Program-made: the position numbers and the translations under genes
Shown: positions 13,587 to 18,354 of the stretch, piece after piece
Numbering within the stretch: position 1 is the stretch's first letter
How the letters are laid out: the number at the start of each line of letters is the position of its first letter
Assembly: GCA_051892195.1 (NCBI GenBank)
Contig: JBJFFZ010000043.1
Span: 1 to 18,354 of the forward strand
Source of the DNA: CAKQOE01 sp051892195
GTDB taxonomy: Bacteria; Bacillota; Clostridia; Peptostreptococcales; Anaerovoracaceae
Reading direction: 5' to 3'
Length of the DNA stretch: 18,354 nucleotides
The notes under the pieces: generated by a model
What the model saw: the letters and a program-made list of their open reading frames with translations, nothing else
Database searches by the model: none
What the model was told of the DNA's origin: nothing

Positions 13587-14563
13587 TCCTGCTCCTTCTT
13601 CCGGTGCACCACCTTGAAAAGCTCATCCGCAGAAGGCGCTTCGATCTCCATGCCGCAGCCCTTTTCCACAGCGGTACCGATATCGGCTGCAGGGATTCCT
13701 GCGGCCTTCAGCTGTTCCATCAGGGCCTCCAGCCTGTCCGGTTCCACGGCCATCAGCATGCAGCCGCTGGAAATGAGCCGGTAGGGATTGAGGCCGTAGT
13801 GGCTGCAGACCTTTCTCGTCACCTCGTAAAGAGGGATTTTTTCCATGTCCAGCCGGGCATCTACGCCGGACCCCCGGCAAAGCTCCCACACAGCCCCCAG
13901 GATGCCCCCTTCCGTCACATCGTGCATGGGCCCGATTCCAAGCCTTCCTGCGATGACGCCTTCCCTCACCACACTGGTACGGGCCAGAAGCTCCCGCCCG
14001 AAGGCCGCCTCTTCCTCCGTAAGAACCTCCCCCAGCTCTTCGCCGTAATCAGACACAATGATTCCGGTGCCTTCGATACCTGCTGCCTTTGTAATCACAA
14101 AACGGTCTCCGGGCTGAATCCTCCGGTCCACGGCGGCGGCAGCCGGCTGCCGCCCCAGAGCCGTTGCAGAAATCACAGGAACCGTCACTGCCGGGGTGAT
14201 CTCCGTGTGTCCACCGAGAATTTCCACCTGCAGCTTTTCAGCCTCCCGGGCTGCATCCTCCATGATCTGCTCCATCTGTTCCTCAGTGACGGAGGGAGGC
14301 AGCAGCACCGTCAGCAGGATCCCCAGAGGCTCCACACCGTTGGACGCAATATCATTGCAGGACACATTGACCGCCAGACGTCCGATGTCGCTGACTGCCC
14401 CGGTAATGGGATCCGTGGAAATCACGCAGTTGTACTCCCCGAAATCGATGACAGCACAGTCCTCCCCAACGGCAGCGCTTTTTTTCACCTCCGGTCTTCT
14501 GTACCTGATTTTATTGATAATCAGACGTTCCAGAGTCTCATTGTCCAGTTTTCCGATCTTCAT
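13577..14563 (-). CDS. AIR-synthase-related protein (PurM/HypE/ThiL-like fold)
   Basis: This 328-residue cytosolic protein has the two-domain fold shared by PurM, HypE, SelD and ThiL, which use ATP to activate or phosphorylate a substrate. Visible are VGEDCAVIDFG (32-42, nucleotide/metal loop), STDPITG (49-55), NVSCNDIASNGVEPLG (66-81), LGGHTEIT (116-123) and, in the second half, MHDVTEGGILGAV. The C-terminal PRIC motif that defines HypE is absent, and there is no SelD catalytic Cys/Sec in the N-terminus. The actual reaction is unknown. The frame is open further upstream; ATGs at 14575 and 14563 compete. AAAGGA lies immediately before the first and 12 nt before the second, and I chose the second because the domain begins there. 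It is transcribed from a promoter inside the terminator of the upstream transporter gene. Confidence 0.85.
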   Translation of the reverse strand: MKIGKLDNETLERLIINKIRYRRPEVKKSAAVGEDCAVIDFGEYNCVISTDPITGAVSDIGRLAVNVSCNDIASNGVEPLGILLTVLLPPSVTEEQMEQIMEDAAREAEKLQVEILGGHTEITPAVTVPVISATALGRQPAAAAVDRRIQPGDRFVITKAAGIEGTGIIVSDYGEELGEVLTEEEAAFGRELLARTSVVREGVIAGRLGIGPMHDVTEGGILGAVWELCRGSGVDARLDMEKIPLYEVTRKVCSHYGLNPYRLISSGCMLMAVEPDRLEALMEQLKAAGIPAADIGTAVEKGCGMEIEAPSADELFKVVHRKKEQEGA

Positions 14564-14588
14564 GCTTCGTTTCATTCCTTTCTGCACC

Positions 14589-14604
14589 GGCCCCCCCCGG
14601 GGCC
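14589..14604. repeat. GC hairpin in a leader
   Basis: GGCCCC (14589-14594) and GGGGCC (14599-14604) enclose CCCC. A neighbouring hairpin (GCTGCAG arm) lies at about 14614-14632. Both sit in the 5' leader of the AIR-synthase-like gene, just upstream of its RBS, without covering it. Confidence 0.45.
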
Positions 14605-14642
14605 CGTGTCTGCAGCCGGGCTGCAGCTTTTTTTGACTTCTT

Positions 14643-14671
14643 ATTATATAAAAAAACGCGCATAAATTCAA
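14643..14671 (-). promoter_or_regulatory. Promoter embedded in a terminator
   Basis: On the minus strand TTGAAT (14666-14671), a 17-nt spacer and TATAAT (14643-14648). The -35 is the loop (plus flank) of the upstream gene's terminator hairpin, and the spacer contains its 3' arm and T-run. It would drive the AIR-synthase-like gene. Confidence 0.6.
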
Positions 14672-14680
14672 TTATGCGCG
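14650..14680 (-). terminator. Terminator of the lysine-riboswitch transporter gene
   Basis: On the minus strand CGCGCATAA, loop TTGAAT and TTATGCGCG form a 9-bp stem followed by seven T residues, about 30 nt after the transporter stop codon. Confidence 0.9.
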
Positions 14681-14708
14681 CTTTTCACGTTCTTTATTAA
14701 GACATGGT

Positions 14709-16376
14709 CTATTCTTTTGATTCGATGAGGCTGCTTTCGTCCGGCATGAAATCATTCTTCTTGACTACTGCGCGGATGCAGAAGAGCAGGATCACCATAA
14801 TGGCAAAGGTCAGCGGCAGTGAGATGACTGCTGACTTTGTGATACCTGCGATGAGGTAGCCTACGAAGGATACAGCCAGCACCGTCAGTGCGTAAGGCAG
14901 CTGTGTTGATACGTGGTTGATGTGGTTGCACTGTGCACCGGTAGATGCCATGATGGTGGTATCAGAGATCGGTGAGCAGTGGTCGCCGCATACGCCGCCG
15001 GCGCAGCATGCGGAAATGCCGATGACCAGCATCGGATCTCCTGCGCTGAACAGGTTTACCACGATCGGAATGAGGATACCGAAGGTACCCCAGGAAGTAC
15101 CTGTAGAGAAGCCCAGGAAGGATGCCACAACGAAGATGATGGCAGGAAGCATGAGCTTGAGGCTGCCTGCGGCATTTTCCATTACGCCTGCAACAAAGAC
15201 GTCTGCTTCCAGCATGCCTGTGATGCTGCACAGAGTCCATGCAAAGGTCAGAATCAGGATAGCCGGAATCATGGCCTTTGTACCTTCCGGAATGCAGTTC
15301 ATGGCATCAGAGAAGGTCAGGAGTCTTCTGCACATGTAGTAGATAATCGTAAAGATCATTGCGATGGCAGCCCCCAGCGGCAGGCCGTAGGTTGCATCGC
15401 AGTCTGCAAAGGCATCAATGAAGGATGCGCCGTCAAAGAAGCCGCCGGTGTAGATCATGCCGGTTACGCAGCATACGATCAGCACAACGATCGGAAGCAG
15501 CAGGTCGATGACCTTGCCTCTGCCTTCAGCATCTGCCTCTTCAACATCTAAAGACGCATACGGTCTGTCTGCTGTTGTGTAAAGGTCATTGTGGAGAATG
15601 GCGTTTCTCTCGTGGATGCGCATCGGACCGTAATCAAACTTCATAACCGTCAGACCGATGAGCATAACGATGGTCATCAGAGAATAGAAGTTGAACGGAA
15701 TGGCTCTGATAAACAGGTCGATACCGTTGTAGCCTTCTACGAAGCCGGATACTGCTGCCGCCCAGGAAGAAATCGGGGCGATCATGCAGATCGGCGCTGC
15801 AGTAGCATCGATGATATATGCCAGCTTTGCTCTTGAAACATTGTGCGTGTCTGTTACCGGGCGCATTACGCTGCCTACGGTCAGACAGTTGAAATAGTCA
15901 TCTACGAAAATAAGAACACCCAGAGCAAAGGTTGCCAGAATGGACTGGTTTCTTGTCTTGAGCTTTGCGCGGGCCCAGTCGCCGTAGGCCTTTGTGGCGC
16001 CAGTGGCATTGATCAGGGCCACCATAATACCAAGAATCGCAAGGAAGATAATAATTCCTACATTTCCTGCGTCGGAAAGGCTTCCCAGGAAACCGTCATT
16101 GAACACCACGTCCACGGTGCCCAGAAGGTCAAACTGTGTGTAGAACAGGGCGCCTACAACGATACCGGCAAACAGAGAACTGTGTACCTCCTTTGTAATC
16201 AGCGCCAGGATGATAGCTACCAGCGGCGGAACCAGCGCCCAGAAGGTACCTACCATGGTTGAACCGTAATCGGTTCCGGCCTCCGCAGGGGCACAGGCGG
16301 TTATTCCGAACACAATCACAACGGAAACCACCAGTACAGCCAGCATAGACCTGATATACTTCGCTATACCATGCAT
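14709..16376 (-). CDS. NhaC-superfamily transporter, probable lysine transporter (LysW-type)
   Basis: This polytopic membrane protein of 555 residues has about 12 hydrophobic segments. NhaC-family marks are ALVPPLVAIILALITKEVHSS (47-67), LIFVDDYFNCLTVGSVMRPVTD (155-176) and GDHCSPISDTTIMASTGAQC (464-483). The family is named for Na+/H+ antiport, but NhaC-type proteins behind lysine riboswitches have been proposed as lysine transporters. This gene sits behind such a riboswitch, so lysine is the best-supported substrate. The first 34 residues form an additional hydrophobic segment ending in GITAC (Cys28), which resembles a lipobox. AAAGGAGG lies 10 nt before the ATG. The gene ends in a strong terminator, so it is monocistronic apart from possible read-through. 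Substrate and direction are inferred, chiefly from the riboswitch. Confidence 0.88.
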   Translation of the reverse strand: MHGIAKYIRSMLAVLVVSVVIVFGITACAPAEAGTDYGSTMVGTFWALVPPLVAIILALITKEVHSSLFAGIVVGALFYTQFDLLGTVDVVFNDGFLGSLSDAGNVGIIIFLAILGIMVALINATGATKAYGDWARAKLKTRNQSILATFALGVLIFVDDYFNCLTVGSVMRPVTDTHNVSRAKLAYIIDATAAPICMIAPISSWAAAVSGFVEGYNGIDLFIRAIPFNFYSLMTIVMLIGLTVMKFDYGPMRIHERNAILHNDLYTTADRPYASLDVEEADAEGRGKVIDLLLPIVVLIVCCVTGMIYTGGFFDGASFIDAFADCDATYGLPLGAAIAMIFTIIYYMCRRLLTFSDAMNCIPEGTKAMIPAILILTFAWTLCSITGMLEADVFVAGVMENAAGSLKLMLPAIIFVVASFLGFSTGTSWGTFGILIPIVVNLFSAGDPMLVIGISACCAGGVCGDHCSPISDTTIMASTGAQCNHINHVSTQLPYALTVLAVSFVGYLIAGITKSAVISLPLTFAIMVILLFCIRAVVKKNDFMPDESSLIESKE

Positions 16377-16478
16377 AATACTCTCTCCTCCTTTTATGCA
16401 TTTTCCATGTCATCCGACATGATTTTCCAGATACAACCGCTCTGCGTCCGCACCGGACGCACCAGAACACGGAAAGCC

Positions 16479-16516
16479 AAAAAACAGAAAAGACAACAGG
16501 CCTCTGACCTATTGTC
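16479..16516 (-). terminator. Riboswitch expression-platform terminator
   Basis: On the minus strand GACAATAGG pairs with CCTGTTGTC (9 bp, one G-U) around a 7-nt loop, followed by TTTTCTGTTTTTT. Its 5' arm contains CAATAG, which can instead pair with CTATTG, the 3' strand of riboswitch helix P1. That gives the switch: with lysine bound, P1 forms and the terminator folds; without lysine, CTATTG and CAATAG pair and transcription continues. Confidence 0.88.
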
Positions 16517-16532
16517 CGAATCATTATGTTTC

Positions 16533-16701
16533 ATCAATAGCGCCTCCACTTGTTCAGTGAGAGTGCAGATCCTGTTCGGAAATGCCCCAGCCGGATGGTC
16601 TCTACCGCAGATCACCCGCTTCGGCAGCCTTGCCTTTCTCCGGAGCTCCCGGGCCGGTATGCCTCCCTCCGGTTACTGATCGCAGCCGCGCCTCTATTAA
16701 T
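16533..16701 (-). promoter_or_regulatory. Lysine riboswitch (L-box)
   Basis: Aptamer of about 169 nt. On the minus strand P1 is ATTAATAG (16694-16701) with CTATTGAT (16533-16540). The conserved blocks come in order: AGAGGCGCGGCTGCGATCAG continuing into AGTAACC, GGAGAAAGGC, GGCTGCCGAAGCGG, GGCTGGGGCATTTCCG, then CACTGAACAAGTGGAGGCGC. These match the lysine riboswitch consensus I know from the Thermotoga and Bacillus lysC-type examples. A terminator that competes with P1 pairing follows, so lysine should turn expression off. Confidence 0.93.
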
Positions 16702-16734
16702 CATTCAGTTGTATCGTTCTTCTTTTACCTGTTC

Positions 16735-16763
16735 ACTATATAATTTCACGAGTAAAAAGTCAA
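16735..16763 (-). promoter_or_regulatory. Promoter of the lysine riboswitch transcript
   Basis: On the minus strand TTGACT (16758-16763), a 17-nt spacer and TATAGT (16735-16740). The start point would fall about 25-30 nt before P1 of the riboswitch. Confidence 0.8.
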
Positions 16764-16859
16764 GACAATATCCACATTACTGTACTACAATGAATACAGA
16801 TCCTGCCCCGGCTGCTCCGCAAGCCCCCTGAAATCCGGAACATGCCGGATGAGGAAGGC

Positions 16860-16888
16860 TTGAAAAACAGCGCCGGATATAGTAACAT
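16860..16888 (+). promoter_or_regulatory. Possible promoter of the racemase-family gene
   Basis: TTGAAA (16860-16865), a 17-nt spacer and TAACAT (16883-16888), about 70 nt before the gene. A 6-bp inverted repeat (ATCCGG at 16833-16838, CCGGAT at 16845-16850) ends 9 bp before the -35. The rest of 16764-16955 shows nothing further that I can name. Confidence 0.45.
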
Positions 16889-16955
16889 GAATCCTGTTAT
16901 TTTTTGTAAACCGCTCCGGACCGTTTCCAAAGTCCGATAAAGAAGGGAATCTGCC

Positions 16956-18056
16956 ATGAATCGAATCTATCCGCAGCTCACAGTAAACACAGCCGCCTTC
17001 GCAAATAATATCCGGGAAGTAGCCCGGCGCTGCCGGGAGGCCGGAATCCGGACCGCCGCCGTCATCAAAGGCTTTTCCGCCTTTCCTCCCCTGTGCCGGA
17101 TTCTTTCAGAAAACGGAGCCGCACAGCTTGCCACCTCCCGGCTGGAGCAGATGGAAGCCTGCATACAGGCCGGAATCCCCGGCCCCTACCTGCTCCTTCG
17201 GGTTCCCATGCTAAGCGAGCTTCCCGACGTGGTCCGCCTGGCGGACTACAGCCTCCACAGCGATGTGACGGTTCTTAAAGCCATGAACGGGGAATGCCGC
17301 CGTCAGGGCCGCAGCCGCAAAGTGATCCTTATGGCGGACCTGGGAGATCTGCGGGAAGGGTTCTGGGACAAGGAAGAATTTCATGCAGCGGCCCTTATGG
17401 TGGAAAAGGAGCTGGATATGCTGGAGCTTGCAGGCATCGGCACAAATCTGGGCTGCTACGGGGCCCTGAAGCCCACCCCGGAAAAGATGCAGGAGCTGAT
17501 CGATCTGGCCCGGCGGATCGAAAAGGACCTGGGCAGAAAGCTTGAAATCGTCTCCGGAGGCGCCACAAGCTCCTACCTTCTGGTTCACCTGGGCATGATG
17601 CCCTCCGGCATCAACCACCTGCGCATCGGAGAGGCCATCGAAAATCCTCTGATTCTTTCCGAGCTGTGGGGAATCCCCGGCCTTTCCGATTACCTGAACC
17701 CCGATACGTTTCACCTGAAGGCGGAGATCATAGAAATCCGGAAGAAGCCCAGCCATCCCGTAGGGGAAATCTTCATCGACGCCTTCGGCAACACGCCGGT
17801 GTTTGAGGACCGGGGCATCCGCACCCGGGCTCTGCTGGGAGTGGGAAAAGCCGATCTCGGCATGGAGCTTGGCATCACACCCCTGCTGCCGGGAATCGAA
17901 GTCGTAGGCGGCTCCAGCGACCACACCATCTTAGACGTCACCGACTGCCCGGAGGAGCTGAAGACAGGAGACGTGCTGGAATTCCGCCTGGACTACGCGG
18001 CTATCCTGCAGCTTTCCATGCGGGCAGGGCTGGATGTTTCTGTAGTGTACGAATAA
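16956..18056 (+). CDS. Alanine/ornithine racemase family PLP enzyme
   Basis: This 366-residue cytosolic PLP enzyme with the alanine-racemase (fold III) barrel resembles the clostridial ornithine racemase group. The PLP-binding lysine is Lys38 in AAVIKGFSA. Other family segments are YLLLRVPMLSELPDVV (78-93), MADLGDLREGFW (126-137), GTNLGCYGALKP (162-173), the phosphate-binding VSGGATSSYLL (199-209), HLRIGEA (221-227), FIDAFGNTPVFEDRGIRTRA (273-292) and GGSSDH (318-323). The start has GAAGGGA 8 nt upstream. It is divergent from the lysine-riboswitch transporter and ends at a bidirectional terminator. A role in ornithine or lysine racemisation is plausible; alanine racemase proper is less likely because the overall sequence follows the Orr group. 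The substrate is not settled by the sequence. Confidence 0.87.
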   Translation: MNRIYPQLTVNTAAFANNIREVARRCREAGIRTAAVIKGFSAFPPLCRILSENGAAQLATSRLEQMEACIQAGIPGPYLLLRVPMLSELPDVVRLADYSLHSDVTVLKAMNGECRRQGRSRKVILMADLGDLREGFWDKEEFHAAALMVEKELDMLELAGIGTNLGCYGALKPTPEKMQELIDLARRIEKDLGRKLEIVSGGATSSYLLVHLGMMPSGINHLRIGEAIENPLILSELWGIPGLSDYLNPDTFHLKAEIIEIRKKPSHPVGEIFIDAFGNTPVFEDRGIRTRALLGVGKADLGMELGITPLLPGIEVVGGSSDHTILDVTDCPEELKTGDVLEFRLDYAAILQLSMRAGLDVSVVYE

Positions 18057-18067
18057 AATAGTGTACG

Positions 18068-18103
18068 AAAAAAGAGGATGGCCCGCAGACTATCCTCTTT
18101 TTT
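18068..18103. terminator. Bidirectional terminator
   Basis: AAAAAAGAGGAT (18068-18079) pairs with ATCCTCTTTTTT (18092-18103) around a 12-nt loop. Each strand reads GAGGAT...ATCCTC followed by six T residues. It can end the racemase-family gene and the convergent acyl-CoA ligase transcript. Confidence 0.9.
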
Positions 18104-18131
18104 ATTCACTGTTTCTGTACTGTTTTGTCCG

Positions 18132-18224
18132 GGCGGCTGCCGGGGTGCCTTCCCCAATGTCTGTGAACAGGCGATTGAAAGCATTCCCCTGTGAAGGGGA
18201 GCAGCAGGCACCCCGGCAGCCGCC
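18132..18224. repeat. Long inverted repeat with 18-bp perfect arms
   Basis: GGCGGCTGCCGGGGTGCC (18132-18149) and GGCACCCCGGCAGCCGCC (18207-18224) are perfect reverse complements enclosing 57 bp. Outside, GTCCG (18127-18131) and CGGAC (18229-18233... with a 4-nt bulge before it) can extend the stem. Inside, CCCC/GGGG pairs (around 18187-18199 and 18152-18155) could form a smaller hairpin. There is no T-run. It lies in the 3' region of the minus-strand ligase gene, just past its stop. It may be a structured RNA, a mobile palindromic repeat or a stabilising 3' element. Confidence 0.6.
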
Positions 18225-18247
18225 TTTGCGGACAGATACACCTGAAT

Positions 18248-18354
18248 CTAATGCTGGGTGTTGACGCCGTAGCGCTTGATTTTTCTTGTGCTTGTCTTCT
18301 CGAATTCTTCGGAGCGCAGCTCAAAGCGCTTAACGCGCTTGTAGGAGGACATTT
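18248..18354 (-). CDS. AMP-forming acyl-CoA synthetase/ligase, C-terminal end (partial)
   Basis: The last ~35 codons of a gene entering from the right edge, ending in TAG at 18248-18250. The readable tail includes SSYKRVKRFELR and EFEKTSTRKIKRYG. This is the typical end of long-chain-fatty-acid/acyl-CoA ligases of the AMP-binding superfamily, where the conserved motif ahead of the C-terminus carries the adenylation lysine. The internal ATG at 18350-18352 is unlikely to be the start. With the acyl-CoA dehydrogenase at 2006-3535 it hints at fatty or organic acid metabolism nearby. The family call rests on a short stretch. Confidence 0.7.
   Translation of the reverse strand, partial: MSSYKRVKRFELRSEEFEKTSTRKIKRYGVNTQH

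Noticed and set aside
13577..14563. Annotation of the AIR-synthase-like gene as HypE or SelD
   Set aside because: The HypE C-terminal Cys motif and the SelD catalytic Cys/Sec are missing, and no hydrogenase or selenium genes are nearby.
13604..14665. 353-aa open frame on the plus strand opposite the AIR-synthase-like gene
   Set aside because: The composition is His/Arg/Pro-rich shadow translation without motifs. The minus strand carries the conserved domain.

Overview
The window looks like part of the chromosome of a moderately GC-rich, anaerobic, amino-acid-using Bacillota (Clostridia-type) bacterium. The evidence is a T-box leader, a lysine riboswitch with an intrinsic terminator, strong SD sequences (AAAGGAGG), many Rho-independent terminators, a two-gene ThrE exporter, an ATP-type PEP carboxykinase and an ornithine-racemase-type PLP enzyme. 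I cannot name the species. There is no phage, insertion sequence, CRISPR array, rRNA or tRNA. This is core metabolic DNA with unusually rich cis-regulation.

Layout, left to right. At 1-140 there is a GC-rich edge with a plus-strand terminator. At 141-1848 (minus) lies alaA (alanine aminotransferase) behind a T-box leader with an apparent GCA (Ala) specifier and its own sigma-A-type promoter. At 2006-3535 (minus) lies an acyl-CoA dehydrogenase with an extra C-terminal domain. At 3736-5125 (plus) lies a two-gene ThrE-type threonine/serine exporter, followed by a ferritin (5246-5758). At 5851-9162 (plus) lies a complete polar amino-acid ABC importer (two permeases, ATPase, lipoprotein receptor) behind tandem promoters, one of them flanked by a perfect 11-bp inverted repeat. 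A cluster of terminators (9222-9380) separates it from the convergent minus-strand group.

At 9475-13342 (minus) pckA, a 178-aa protein of unknown function and cstA form a tight operon linking PEP/oxaloacetate interconversion with a CstA-family (pyruvate or peptide) transporter. At 13577-14680 (minus) an AIR-synthase-like protein is read from a promoter embedded in the terminator of the gene upstream. That upstream gene (14709-16376, minus) is an NhaC-superfamily transporter controlled by a lysine riboswitch, so it is most likely a lysine transporter. Divergent from it, at 16956-18056 (plus), is an alanine/ornithine-racemase-family enzyme. The right edge holds a bidirectional terminator, a long 18-bp inverted repeat and the last 35 codons of an AMP-forming acyl-CoA ligase (minus).

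Taken together, the genes handle amino-acid import and export, transamination and racemisation, plus the pyruvate/PEP node. Alanine (T-box) and lysine (riboswitch) are sensed directly by RNA. The best candidates for something undescribed are the protein between pckA and cstA, the pairing of a lysine-riboswitch transporter with a divergent racemase, the alanine T-box on alaA, and the unexplained inverted repeats at 1855, 5863 and 18132.
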